A stretch of DNA of 37,678 nt from JAKPRU01 sp029568995 (GCA_035430965.1 DAOMHQ010000028.1:1-37678); one strand, 5' to 3'. Shown: positions 25,877 through 34,494, counted from the stretch's first letter. A program made the numbers and translations. Notes: generated by a model not told the origin, from the letters alone.

Positions 25877-26742
25877 TGTCCGAGACCTCCACATCCCGTC
25901 CATTCCATTTATCCCTGCCGGTCCTCCTGCTGTATGCCTTTCTGATTGCTGTCAGCGCCGCCATGTTCTTTCCACTGATCTGGATGACGTATTCGTCATT
26001 CAAGGCAACCAGTTTCGAGATCATGTTAAATCCCTGGGGATTTCCGAAGGACTGGGATTTCTCGCGAATCGCCGCTCAATACGCATACACCTGGACTGAG
26101 GGGAACATCGGGACATACGTGTGGAACAGCGTGGCAATCACGCTTGCCACGCTGGTTGTCGTATTGGTCTGTTCCAGCATGGCTGCGTATGCCTTTTCCC
26201 GACTCTGGTTTCCCGGACGAGATACGATTTTCACGATTTTCCTGATCGGACTGATCATCCCGACGGAGGCCTTTCTAATCCCGTTATTCATTGAGTTCCG
26301 TGAGCTGAACCTCCTGGACACCCGGTGGTGCCTGATCCTGGCATACAGCGGGACGGCCCTTCCGCTGTCGATTTATATCCTTCGGGCGTTCATGGTGAAT
26401 CTGCCCCGAGATTTGGACGAAAGCGCGATTATCGACGGGTGTACGAGTTGGGGGGTATTCGGGCGGATCATCGTTCCGTTGATCACGCCTGCGCTGGCCA
26501 CGGTGGGGATTTTCACCGCGCTGGGCGCATGGAACGAATTTCTGCTGGCGCTGATTTTCATCGAATCCGAATCTCTGAAGACGCTTCCGCTGGGGCTTTT
26601 GGCCTTCTATGGATACCACAAAGTGGAGTATCATTACCTGTTATGCGGATTGACCATGACCACAATCCCTATGATTGCGATCTACCTGATCTTCCAACGG
26701 CAGATTGTTGAGGGACTGACGGCGGGGGCGCTGAAGGAGTAG
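25876..26742 (+). CDS. Sugar ABC transporter permease, MalG/UgpE-type
   Basis: A 288-residue inner-membrane permease with six membrane segments and the EAA loop DESAIIDGCTSWGVFGRIIVPLI (about 180-202). Its ATG shares a base with the stop of the upstream permease (TGATG), which implies translational coupling. The motif GAWNEFLLALIF (about 217-228) is typical for MalG-like partners. It completes the membrane part of the importer; the operon appears to end here, followed by repeat-rich DNA. Confidence 0.92.
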   Translation: MSETSTSRPFHLSLPVLLLYAFLIAVSAAMFFPLIWMTYSSFKATSFEIMLNPWGFPKDWDFSRIAAQYAYTWTEGNIGTYVWNSVAITLATLVVVLVCSSMAAYAFSRLWFPGRDTIFTIFLIGLIIPTEAFLIPLFIEFRELNLLDTRWCLILAYSGTALPLSIYILRAFMVNLPRDLDESAIIDGCTSWGVFGRIIVPLITPALATVGIFTALGAWNEFLLALIFIESESLKTLPLGLLAFYGYHKVEYHYLLCGLTMTTIPMIAIYLIFQRQIVEGLTAGALKE

Positions 26743-26957
26743 GAAGTCAATTACGAATTACGGATTAAAAATTAAGAATTGAAGAAAAGAGGGGTAAGAT
26801 CCTCATCCCCCCGGCCCCCTCTCCAATGATGGAGAGGGGGAGACACAAGAGAAGTGTGGACGGGGTTGACGGAGTGGACAGGGTGGGGGATGAATTAAGA
26901 ATTTAGAATTAAGAATCAGAAGATGGGAAATAAGGAACCATCCGAAGGAGGTCATTC
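26743..26957. repeat. Repeat-rich intergenic block
   Basis: 215 bases made of three repeat kinds. AT-rich AATTACGAATTACGG / AATTAAGAATT runs flank the block. A C-rich hairpin repeat sits at 26815-26840 (CCCCCTCTCC, loop AATGAT, GGAGAGGGGG), of the same style as the one inside flgH. A GTGGAC 9-mer array lies at 26856-26888. AAGGAGG before 26958 serves the next gene. No coding sequence seen. The hairpin could help end the transporter transcript, but no T-run follows. Confidence 0.6.
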
Positions 26958-28199
26958 ATGGCGAACTTGGCAGTGTGTGGCGGAACGCCGGTACGAACTC
27001 GTGAATTTCCGAAATGGCCCGTACGAGACATCCGCGAGGAAGAAGCGCTGATCGATGTGGTACGCAGCGGCGAATGGGGAATCGGGTCGCGAGCAGTGGC
27101 GGAATTCGACCGGAAATTCGCCGAGTTTCTCGGCGCGAAATACGCGATCTCGTGCACCAATGGGACCGATGCGATCTCCATCGGGTTGCAGGCATTGGGA
27201 ATTCGTGCCGGGGATGAGGTGATCCTCCCGCCTTATACGTTCATGGCGACTTCGACCGCGACGCTGGCGGTGAACGCCGTGCCGATTTTCGTGGATATCG
27301 ACCCGAACACATACAACATAGACCCCGACAAGGTCGAAGAGGCGATCACGGAGCGGACGCGGGCGATCATCCCGGTGCATATCGCGGGAAATCCCGTTGA
27401 TATGGATCGGATTATGCGGATCGCGAAGAAACATAGCCTGAGTGTTCTGGAAGACACCGCGCAGGCGCATGGCGCGAGATGGGCCGGCAAGATGGCGGGA
27501 ACCATCGGCGACGTGGGAACCTGGTCGTTCCAGTCCTCGAAGAATGTCACCAGCGGCGAGGGCGGCGCAACGGCGACCAACGATGAGAAGGTCTTCGACC
27601 AGCTGTTCTCATTCCAGAACTGCGGTCGTGTCCGCACGGGCAAATGGTACGAGCACCACAACATGTCCGGCAATCACCGCCTATCCGCATTCCAGGCGGC
27701 CATTCTGATGGTGCAGCTGGATCGCGTGGAGGAATACTGTGTCCGGCGCGAGAACAACGCCGCGTACCTGGACAGCCGACTACGCGAGATCGGCGGCGTG
27801 GAGCCGACGGTGATGACGCCCGGCGCAACCCGTCACGCCTACCACCTGTATATCTTCCGGTTCAATTCCCAGGAATTCGGCGGAGTGAGCCGGAATGTGT
27901 TCCTGAAAGCGCTTCGAGCGGAAGGTGTTCCCTGCTCCGAGGGATATGTGCCGCTGTACAAGCTTCCCCTGTTTCAGCATCTGGATGAGAGTTGGCCTGC
28001 ACTCAACAAAGTGAGCGACCGATACATGGACTACTCGAAGGTCCGCTGCCCGGTTTGCGAACGAGTGTGCCGGGAAGAGGCGGTATGGCTGACACAGAAC
28101 ATGCTGATCGGCGATCCGTCCGATATGGACGATGTTGCGGAGGCGGTTGCAAAGATTAAGGGGAATCTTGGGGAGTTGAAGGGGGTAACGGCGGAGTAG
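26958..28199 (+). CDS. DegT/DnrJ/EryC1/StrS-family PLP aminotransferase
   Basis: A 413-residue enzyme of the sugar aminotransferase family, which moves an amino group to a keto-sugar or cyclitol using pyridoxal phosphate. Key marks: CTNGTDAISIGLQALG (about 66-81), PPYTFMATSTA, EDTAQAHGA (D166 contacts the pyridine ring) and SFQSSKNVTSGEGG with the PLP-binding K195. The C-terminus has CPVCERVCREEAVWL, seen in a subgroup of these proteins. AAGGAGG lies about 6 bases before the ATG. It is a single gene after the transporter, convergent with the flagellar operon. The sugar substrate is unknown. Confidence 0.93.
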   Translation: MANLAVCGGTPVRTREFPKWPVRDIREEEALIDVVRSGEWGIGSRAVAEFDRKFAEFLGAKYAISCTNGTDAISIGLQALGIRAGDEVILPPYTFMATSTATLAVNAVPIFVDIDPNTYNIDPDKVEEAITERTRAIIPVHIAGNPVDMDRIMRIAKKHSLSVLEDTAQAHGARWAGKMAGTIGDVGTWSFQSSKNVTSGEGGATATNDEKVFDQLFSFQNCGRVRTGKWYEHHNMSGNHRLSAFQAAILMVQLDRVEEYCVRRENNAAYLDSRLREIGGVEPTVMTPGATRHAYHLYIFRFNSQEFGGVSRNVFLKALRAEGVPCSEGYVPLYKLPLFQHLDESWPALNKVSDRYMDYSKVRCPVCERVCREEAVWLTQNMLIGDPSDMDDVAEAVAKIKGNLGELKGVTAE

Positions 28200-28239
28200 G
28201 GTCGAGTACGGTGCTCACCCCCCGGCGCGTTCTCAATAC

Positions 28240-28869
28240 CTACACGCGGCAGTCGACAATGCAGCTGCGGGATCGTCGTTGCTGCTGCACAACGCCGCCG
28301 GTTGAGGAATAGGAAGCGGTTTCCTCTTTTCCACCAATGAGGACCCGGACTTCTTCATTGAGCAAACGCAGCGAGCGTCGTACAAGCAGTTCATTCATGA
28401 TGTTTTCCTTGCGAACCGCAAGGACCAGATCTCTCAGCCGATCTCCGACAAAAGACAGCCGTTCGGCATCATCCGGCGGAAGCATGTGGGAGATCATCTT
28501 TAAAGTAATCTTGGACGATGCGGTTCCCAGGTATTCCGCCCATTGGCTCATTTCATCCTGGCGCTGCTCTTCGAGTGACTGGATTCTCCGAATCTGTTCG
28601 CTCATTTCCTCTGTGACACTCTGCAGGGCATTCATCGCCCCGGTTGCCAGAAGCGGACGTTCCTCTTTTTTCTTTGCCAGGAGACTTTCGTGCAAGTGGA
28701 TTTCCTGTTCCAGAATGGAGATCAGCAGATCCAGGTTCGGTCGCGGTCGATCATGGGAGAAAGACGAAGAGTCTCTTGAGGCCCGTTCTTTGACGGCTTC
28801 CGTTCGGCGTTCCGTTCTCTGGGTATTGAGAAACGGACCGTAGCTCTTATAGACTGATAGTTCATTCAT
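28240..28869 (-). CDS. flgN: FlgN-like flagellar export chaperone
   Basis: A 209-residue, largely helical protein with the FlgN arrangement: a conserved helical start (LDLLISILEQEIHLHESLLAKKKEERPLL), charged central helices and a variable tail. FlgN chaperones the hook-filament junction proteins FlgK and FlgL. The match rests on length, helical pattern and position as the last gene of the flagellar run; primary sequence similarity in this family is always low. It overlaps the stop of flgJ by ATGA. The Ser/Gln/Arg/Cys-rich tail is unusual. Confidence 0.75.
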   Translation of the reverse strand: MNELSVYKSYGPFLNTQRTERRTEAVKERASRDSSSFSHDRPRPNLDLLISILEQEIHLHESLLAKKKEERPLLATGAMNALQSVTEEMSEQIRRIQSLEEQRQDEMSQWAEYLGTASSKITLKMISHMLPPDDAERLSFVGDRLRDLVLAVRKENIMNELLVRRSLRLLNEEVRVLIGGKEETASYSSTGGVVQQQRRSRSCIVDCRV

Positions 28870-29462
28870 CGCCGTTCCACCTTATCCAACGGAATGACCG
28901 GCTTGGTGAAGTCCATGTAAGGATTCCGTTCCGGCATTGGGATGAACTTGGGACCCTGGTCAAAGGGAATGGCTCCGGCAACGGGATCGCTTTTCTTGTT
29001 CATCGGGATGAACTTGGCACTGTCCGACTGTTCGGTCTTGTTCGGAAGACTGAGGAACTGCTCCTTATTCTCCTCCATCTGTTTGAGGATACTTTCGGAG
29101 GTGTGCAGATTGTCCTGGATTTCCTTGAGTTGTTCATAGACCAGGTCTGCGATGCCGAATCCCCCCTGTCCCGCGAGGTCTTTCGCAAGCGCGTCGTCGG
29201 CCATCTCCTGGTACATTTCGGTTGCATGGGTCGGTTCCAGGAACCCGTCCTGGGGGACGGTATTGCGCATTTCCTTGATGAGTTGGCGAACCAGGATGCC
29301 CTCGAAATCGCTGGCGATTTCGCGCATCTGTTTCTCGTTCATCTTCCCGGAGGATTTCTCGGTGAGGTTCTGAAGACGTTTGATGTCGCCGTCCATTCGC
29401 CCGCCGTCCACCATTGCGGAGGCCTGTGGGTAGCTGCTTCCGAGAAGAAGATCGTCCGACAT
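28866..29462 (-). CDS. flgJ: FlgJ-type rod-assembly protein, muramidase domain absent
   Basis: A 198-residue protein with the FlgJ N-terminal rod-binding domain: REIASDFEGILVRQLIKEMRNTVPQ and ATEMYQEMADDALAKDLAGQGGFGIADLVYEQL. In enterobacteria FlgJ also carries a C-terminal glucosaminidase; here it is missing and the tail is a charged linker, as in many other phyla, so another enzyme must open the peptidoglycan. GGAGG precedes the ATG by about 8 bases. It lies between flgI and flgN on the same strand, 108 bases after flgI. Confidence 0.9.
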   Translation of the reverse strand: MSDDLLLGSSYPQASAMVDGGRMDGDIKRLQNLTEKSSGKMNEKQMREIASDFEGILVRQLIKEMRNTVPQDGFLEPTHATEMYQEMADDALAKDLAGQGGFGIADLVYEQLKEIQDNLHTSESILKQMEENKEQFLSLPNKTEQSDSAKFIPMNKKSDPVAGAIPFDQGPKFIPMPERNPYMDFTKPVIPLDKVERR

Positions 29463-29570
29463 GTGTTATTTCCTCCAATCCGGTTTGGCGGAGGGATGGT
29501 GACCTCCTTGTCTACACATCCCGCCAACGCGATGAGCTCATGCCATTCATAACCCCAAAGGGGATGATTG

Positions 29571-30689
29571 TTACAGAATAATCAGCTCGGCGTGTAACGC
29601 GCCGGCTTCTTTCAAACTCTGGAAGATGGAAATCAGGTCCCGTGTGGTCACATGCAGAAGATTCAATCCTTCCACGAGTTGTTCCACGGTGGCTCCTTCG
29701 ACCAGATGGAGTCCGCCTTTTCCAGGATCGACGGTCAGTTCCTGTTGAGGAACAACGACGGTTTCGGCACTGGCGGAGAGCGGGCTTGGCTGGGAGACCG
29801 TAGTTGTCTCCTCGATAGTGATCGTCAGCGAGCCGTGGGCGATGGCGACCTCATCCAGTCGGATATTCTGCCCGGCTACAACCGTGCCGGTGCGGGAATT
29901 GATCACCACGCGGGCCGGGATATCCGTCACCACTTCGAGATCTCCCAGGACCGCCAGGAGATCGACTTCATTGTCGAATTCAAAATCCATCAGTTTGGTG
30001 ACGTCGATTTCAACAACGCCTGCACTGACGGCAAGCGCCGCCTTGGTCCCCAGTGCGCCGTTGATGGCATCCTCGATATTCATGGCCGTCTTGTCATCCG
30101 GGTGTTGGAGAAGAAGGCGCAAGAATCCTTCCTGCAAAACCTCGGTGACCACCTGTTCGCCGACAACCGTGCCGCCGTTCGGAATCCGTCCGGCGGTGGG
30201 ATGATTGGTTTTGACCAGATCGCCCTGGCCGGTTCCGACCTTGAATCCGCCGGTCAGGACCGTACCGCGCGCGATGGCGTGAATCTGGTTGTCGGCGCCT
30301 CGCAGGGCTGCAAACAGCAGCGTGCCACCTTCCAGGTTCTCCGCGCCGTTCAAGCTGGAGACCACAACGTCAACCGGTGAACCTTCTCTGGAATAGGGGG
30401 GAAGTTCAGCGCCGACCATGACAAACGCGACATTTTTCGGATCGATGCCTGCGGCGGTGACCCGCATATCCATCTGATTGAGCATGTTGGCGATCATCTG
30501 GGCGGTAGCGCCACCACCGCCGTCTCCGGTTCCATCCAGGCCCACTACCAGACCGTATCCGATCAGCTGGTTGCTCTGGACGCCATCCACGCGCGTAATG
30601 TCCTTGATTCGGGTGATCGACGCGGCCGGCACCGAAATCGCCATGAGGAGAATCAGAAGAATTGCAAGAACCAACGCTTGTCGTCTCAT
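29571..30689 (-). CDS. flgI: Flagellar P-ring protein FlgI
   Basis: A 372-residue periplasmic P-ring subunit, the usual family length. A signal peptide ends near VPAAS (about 24). Family marks: ITRIKDITRVDGVQSNQLIGYGLVVGLDGTGD (26-57), a stretch with FVMVGAELPPYSREGSPVDV and a C-terminal VEQLVEGLNLLHVTTRDLISIFQSLKEAGALHAEL. GAGGAG lies 8 bases before the ATG, close to the stop of flgH, with 11 bases between the genes. Confidence 0.96.
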   Translation of the reverse strand: MRRQALVLAILLILLMAISVPAASITRIKDITRVDGVQSNQLIGYGLVVGLDGTGDGGGGATAQMIANMLNQMDMRVTAAGIDPKNVAFVMVGAELPPYSREGSPVDVVVSSLNGAENLEGGTLLFAALRGADNQIHAIARGTVLTGGFKVGTGQGDLVKTNHPTAGRIPNGGTVVGEQVVTEVLQEGFLRLLLQHPDDKTAMNIEDAINGALGTKAALAVSAGVVEIDVTKLMDFEFDNEVDLLAVLGDLEVVTDIPARVVINSRTGTVVAGQNIRLDEVAIAHGSLTITIEETTTVSQPSPLSASAETVVVPQQELTVDPGKGGLHLVEGATVEQLVEGLNLLHVTTRDLISIFQSLKEAGALHAELIIL

Positions 30690-30700
30690 GAGAGTGCTCC

Positions 30701-31537
30701 TCAGAAGAATACGCTCAACGCCCGTGTAAACAGTCCCGGATTCGACATGCCGGTAATTGGGCCACCGCCTTCGTAGCTGATCTGCGCATCCGCGATCTGA
30801 GTCGAAAGCACCGTATTGTCCGCTGTGACATCATTCGGACGGACACTGCCGGAAAGCACGATGCTCTTGGTTTCTTTGCCGATGTTGATGGTCTTGCGGG
30901 CCTCGACCAGGAAGTTTCCATTGTCGTCGATCATGACGATCTTGGCGGCCACGCGAGCTGTGAATGTATCGCTGCGTTCCACCTCGGTCTCGCCTTTGAA
31001 ATCGTTCTGCCCGTCAAAACCGAACTCCGGGAAGTCGATGGCGTTTTTGTCGCTTTTCTTGTGGCCGAAAAGACTCCCGGCGATCTTTTCCTGGAAGAAT
31101 GAGGAGATCTTCCCGGACACGGTCGATTTTCGTTTGGTTTCAGCGTCCGCCACTTCGGTTGCGCGATTGCTTTCTGTGATGATGATGGTAAGAATGTCCC
31201 CGACCTTGTCCGCATTTCCGGCGACATAGAATCCGTTGATTGGAGATTTGCGGTCCCAGAGGCCCTTGGCGGAAGCGGGGGTAGCGGAGAGCGCCGCAAA
31301 GAGGCAAAGAAGAATCAACAGGATTCCCAATATCTTTCCCTCACCCCTATTCTCTCCCGGTCCACACGCTGCGCACTTTCCCTCACCCCGACCCTCTCCC
31401 AGAGGGAGAGGGAGAATGGGTTGTTCTCCCGAAGAGTGAGGGAGAAGAAAAGGTTCTCCCAGAGTGAGACATAGACGTGCTCCCAGGGGGAGAGGGGGGA
31501 TATCGTCATGGTTTGTCAGTTTTTTCGGATTCATCAT
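30701..31537 (-). CDS. flgH: Flagellar L-ring protein FlgH with repeat DNA in its signal-peptide region
   Basis: The mature part (KGLWDRKSPINGFYVAGNADKVGDILTII onward) is a normal L-ring protein of about 190 residues. The 5' end is abnormal. ATG 31537/31534 has GGGAG upstream and encodes MNPKKLT, a proper start of a signal peptide. The matching hydrophobic core (ILGILLILLCLFAAL) follows only about 60 residues later. The insert encodes Pro/Leu/Gly/Glu-rich repeats (PLPLGEGRGEGK type) and contains hairpin repeat DNA. A TTG at 31330 with GAGGG about 7 bases upstream could start a normal-length signal peptide instead. The signal ends at ASA-K with no clear lipobox, although many FlgH proteins are lipoproteins. 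Confidence 0.85.
   Translation of the reverse strand: MMNPKKLTNHDDIPPLPLGARLCLTLGEPFLLPHSSGEQPILPLPLGEGRGEGKCAACGPGENRGEGKILGILLILLCLFAALSATPASAKGLWDRKSPINGFYVAGNADKVGDILTIIITESNRATEVADAETKRKSTVSGKISSFFQEKIAGSLFGHKKSDKNAIDFPEFGFDGQNDFKGETEVERSDTFTARVAAKIVMIDDNGNFLVEARKTINIGKETKSIVLSGSVRPNDVTADNTVLSTQIADAQISYEGGGPITGMSNPGLFTRALSVFF
31338..31500. repeat. Compound repeat insertion inside the flgH 5' coding region
   Basis: Several CCCTCAC(CCC) and TTCTCCC units, two of them preceded by CTTT, with a perfect 9-bp hairpin at 31392-31412 (CCCTCTCCC, loop AGA, GGGAGAGGG). The style matches the block at 26800-26845. About 163 bases, no stop in the flgH frame. Confidence 0.7.
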
Positions 31538-31558
31538 CTTTCTCCCTCTGCCGTGCTG

Positions 31559-31728
31559 GTGTTGTGTAAATGAGTAGTCTGGACAATATCGTCATTGCGA
31601 GCGAAGCGTGGCAATCTCGCCGTTCGAACGTGCAAGCCGGAGATCGCCACGTCGCCGCCCTTCGCAGACTCCGGGCGGCTCCTCGCGATGACGTGACGCT
31701 CTGTAAAGGCAATTCGGTTACACAACAC
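31559..31728. mobile_element. 170-bp MITE-like element between flgA and flgH
   Basis: Perfect 11-bp terminal inverted repeats, GTGTTGTGTAA at 31559-31569 and its complement at 31718-31728. Inside lies the 104-bp dispersed inverted repeat 31590-31693, with ends CGTCATTGCGAG and CTCGCGATGACG. The right terminus provides part of the flgA stop codon (C of CTA at 31728). No transposase gene. Related copies of the inner repeat are at 13266-13377 and 15280-15340. Confidence 0.65.
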
Positions 31729-32756
31729 TAAATCATCTCCACGGTGTTCGCATCAACCACTTTGGCCTGGACGGTCTTGTTGTCGAACAAGTTCCGAACG
31801 CGAATGACATCGCCGATATTTCCATTCTGTTCCGTTTTACCCCGGATATCCATTCGGAGATTTCCATTTCGAACGACCATGCTGACCACCTGGCCTCGTG
31901 GAATCAGATAAGCGCGAGCAAACAGGTCCCGAGTGACGGTGATCCCGCGATTGACGGTACGCGCCAGTTTTCTGCCAACCAGTTCGCGTGGATCGCGGAT
32001 TGTATATTCATCTTCGCGTTCCGAACGAATGTAGCGGGTTTGCACATCGACATCCTGAAGCGTGACCATGGAGCCTGCCGATTTGTTGTTTCGGAACACG
32101 TATACATCCCGCCGATGGGCGATTTCCACGATCAGCGTTCGGTGCATGTATTCTTCATCATTGAGCAGAATAGTGAGGTCATACTGGACTATGCCGTACC
32201 GCTGGGGCGATGTTCGGTAGGTCTGAATGCGCACATCGCCCGGAGGCAGCCGGAGATCGTTGGGGAATGAGAGGACCCGAACCGTCAGTTCCTTCGGGTC
32301 CCAATCTAATTCCTGAATGATCTCCTGCGTGATTCGCTCCGCGAGTGTGTCTGCACTGACAGTCTGCCCAATGCCGAAGATTTTGAAATTCCGGGGACCG
32401 TCGAAGCTGACCCGCCGGAACTGATCGAATCCGTTCTGCCTGGCGGCGGCGATAATCCGAGAGGAAGTGCAGACCAGGTATTCGCCCGGATCGGGAACCG
32501 GCGCGACCGGGACAGATCGCAAGGCCGAACGCTCTTCTTCCGTGCCTCCGGTAATCGACTGGGCCAGATCCCCCACACTGACGGTCTGTGCGCTGGCCTG
32601 TTCGACAATGTAGGAAGCCGGCAGTCCAATCACAATTTGTTCGGGCTGGTCGAGCGCCCAAACACCGGTCGCCCGCAGGATCAGAAGTCCGCTGACCAGG
32701 AAGGTAATGGCGATCCGTTCCAGTTGTGTCTGCTGCCAGTCATTCGGTCCTCTCAT
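31728..32756 (-). CDS. flgA: Flagellar P-ring assembly chaperone FlgA
   Basis: A 342-residue periplasmic protein that helps FlgI form the P ring. A membrane/signal segment lies at about 15-35. The SAF-like chaperone domain is at the C-terminus: VTLQDVDVQTRYI, DPRELVGRKLARTVNRGITVTRDLF, then VSMVVRNGNLRMDIRGKTEQNGNIGDVIRVRN, typical of the family. It is longer than the enterobacterial protein (about 219) by an N-terminal extension (about 40-170), which is common in other phyla. GAGG precedes the ATG. Its last codons abut the MITE-like element. It lies 24 bases after flgG. Confidence 0.92.
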   Translation of the reverse strand: MRGPNDWQQTQLERIAITFLVSGLLILRATGVWALDQPEQIVIGLPASYIVEQASAQTVSVGDLAQSITGGTEEERSALRSVPVAPVPDPGEYLVCTSSRIIAAARQNGFDQFRRVSFDGPRNFKIFGIGQTVSADTLAERITQEIIQELDWDPKELTVRVLSFPNDLRLPPGDVRIQTYRTSPQRYGIVQYDLTILLNDEEYMHRTLIVEIAHRRDVYVFRNNKSAGSMVTLQDVDVQTRYIRSEREDEYTIRDPRELVGRKLARTVNRGITVTRDLFARAYLIPRGQVVSMVVRNGNLRMDIRGKTEQNGNIGDVIRVRNLFDNKTVQAKVVDANTVEMI

Positions 32757-32780
32757 GGTTCCTCTCCCGGTTTACGACCT

Positions 32781-33575
32781 TTATTGAGCCAGATTTACTG
32801 CCGTCTGCAACATACTGTCGGAAGATCGGACAGCCCGTGAATTCACCTCAAACGCGCGTTGAGCGGTGATGAGATTCACGAGTTCTTCCGCGATATTGAC
32901 ATTGGAGTTTTCCAGGAAACCCTGGGCGATCTTGCCGGCCCCATCCGTGCCGGGGTCAAGCAACTGCACAGGCCCGGACGCGGCGGTCTCCAGGAAGATA
33001 TTATTGCCGTCGGCATGAAGTCCGGCGGGATTGAAGAACGTGGCGAGTTGGATGGTTCCGAGTTCATTGGGGGCATCGGTTAAACGCCCCTGAATGACCG
33101 TAACGATTCCTTCTTCGCTGACATTCATGGCAACCGTGTCCTGGGGAATCGTGATCTGCGGCTGAAGAATGTAGCCGTCCGAAGTGACGATCGTGCCTGT
33201 CTGATCCACGCTGAACGCACCGTCACGGGTATAGGCCAACGTGCCGTCCGGGAGTTGGACTTGGAAGAAACCGTTCTTACCGAGGATGGCCAAGTCGAGC
33301 GGATTCTCCGTGGAGCGGTAGGAGCCTTCCGTAAAGACTCTGCGTGTTGCCGCCACGCGGACACCGTGACCGACCTGGATACCGGCGGGGACATCGACGC
33401 CTGCGGCGACCGAGGTTCCTGCCGGACGGAGCGTCTGGTACAGCAAGTCCTGGAAATCCACCCGGGTGCGTTTGTATCCGAACGTATTCACATTCGCGAG
33501 GTTATTGGCGATGTTGTCCACCTCGAATGACATGCCGGTCATCCCAGCCGCTGCGGTGAATAACCCTCGAAGCAT
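32781..33575 (-). CDS. flgG: Flagellar distal rod protein FlgG
   Basis: A 264-residue rod subunit with all family marks: MLRGLFTAAAGMTGMSFEVDNIANNLANVNTFGYKR at the start, DFQDLLYQTLRPAG (FlgG-specific), and a C-terminal LVNLITAQRAFEVNSRAVRSSDSMLQT. Exported by the flagellar type III system, so it lacks a signal peptide. AGGAGG lies 6 bases upstream of the ATG. Length is equal to the usual 260. Confidence 0.97.
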   Translation of the reverse strand: MLRGLFTAAAGMTGMSFEVDNIANNLANVNTFGYKRTRVDFQDLLYQTLRPAGTSVAAGVDVPAGIQVGHGVRVAATRRVFTEGSYRSTENPLDLAILGKNGFFQVQLPDGTLAYTRDGAFSVDQTGTIVTSDGYILQPQITIPQDTVAMNVSEEGIVTVIQGRLTDAPNELGTIQLATFFNPAGLHADGNNIFLETAASGPVQLLDPGTDGAGKIAQGFLENSNVNIAEELVNLITAQRAFEVNSRAVRSSDSMLQTAVNLAQ

Positions 33576-33618
33576 TGTAGTCCTCCTGTGTTCCCCAGGA
33601 CTTGCCCGGGTTGCGGTA

Positions 33619-34443
33619 TCAGCTCACTCGTCCCACGTCGTTGACGGCGCGTTGCACCGTGTCGTCGATCTTTCTCAGAACCCTGGAATTGGCTTCAAAG
33701 GTGCGCATGGAGTCCATCAGATGGATCATCTCCGTGGTGGGAACCACGTTGGCGCGCTCGATGAATCCCTGTGACACGCCCAAGTGACGCGGGGGGATGA
33801 TCTGATCCTCGTTGCCAGGTTCCAGGGCGTAGAGATTGTTTCCCATTTTCTGTAGGAGATCGCGATTGCGGAAATCCACAACGCGAAGTTGATCGACAAA
33901 ATTCTGCACGGGAACGCCGGTATTCGGATCGAAACCCATTTCAAACAGGTTCCCGTATTTGTCCACGGTGTATTCGTTAGATGTCACTCGAATCGGCTGG
34001 ATGTATCCCCCGCCGCCCTGTCCGGCCAGGTAGTGCCCTTCGGGCGTGGTCAGATATCCCTGCGAATCCCGATAGAAACTGCCGTTTCGCGTGTAGCGCA
34101 TTCCATCGGGAGTGAGGATCGTGAAATAGCCGTCTCCAACCATCGCGAGATCGTTCTGATCTCCCGTCTGTTGGAGAACGCCGGGGGAGTTGTCGGTGTA
34201 AACCCAATCGACACCTGCGCCAGTGCCGATTCGACCGATGGCGTGGTTATATCGAGGTTCTTCGAGGCTGGGAGTGATCCCGGCGTAGGACTGCTCCAGC
34301 ATGACGTCGGGGAACGAGCGGACGATCATGGATTCCCGTTTGAATCCGGGGATGAGGGAGTTACCGAGGTTGTGGGCAAGAACGTCCTGATTCTTCATCT
34401 GGACGATCATGCCGGAAGCTGCCGAGTATAGCCCTGTAATCAT
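33619..34443 (-). CDS. flgF: Flagellar proximal rod protein FlgF
   Basis: A 274-residue rod protein of the FlgF/FlgG family. It starts MITGLYSAASGMIVQMKNQDVLAHNLGNS and ends with ERANVVPTTEMIHLMDSMRTFEANSRVLRKIDD. FlgF is preferred over FlgG because a clear FlgG follows and the N-terminal NxLAN motif is altered. The ATG at 34443 begins the family similarity and has AGGAGA upstream; the frame also opens 11 codons earlier. First gene of the operon, behind a sigma54-type promoter. Confidence 0.93.
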   Translation of the reverse strand: MITGLYSAASGMIVQMKNQDVLAHNLGNSLIPGFKRESMIVRSFPDVMLEQSYAGITPSLEEPRYNHAIGRIGTGAGVDWVYTDNSPGVLQQTGDQNDLAMVGDGYFTILTPDGMRYTRNGSFYRDSQGYLTTPEGHYLAGQGGGGYIQPIRVTSNEYTVDKYGNLFEMGFDPNTGVPVQNFVDQLRVVDFRNRDLLQKMGNNLYALEPGNEDQIIPPRHLGVSQGFIERANVVPTTEMIHLMDSMRTFEANSRVLRKIDDTVQRAVNDVGRVS

Positions 34444-34494
34444 GTCTCGTTGTTTCTCCTGCCCCAATAAATGCAATACGTCGCAGTTGGCTGC

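Noticed and set aside
26815..26840. Intrinsic terminator after the sugar importer operon
   Set aside because: The stem is strong, but no T-run follows on either strand and it belongs to a repeat family, so it is listed as a repeat only.
31590..31693. Possible tRNA or small RNA gene because of its strong folding
   Set aside because: No anticodon arm or T-loop pattern; the sequence recurs as a dispersed inverted repeat.
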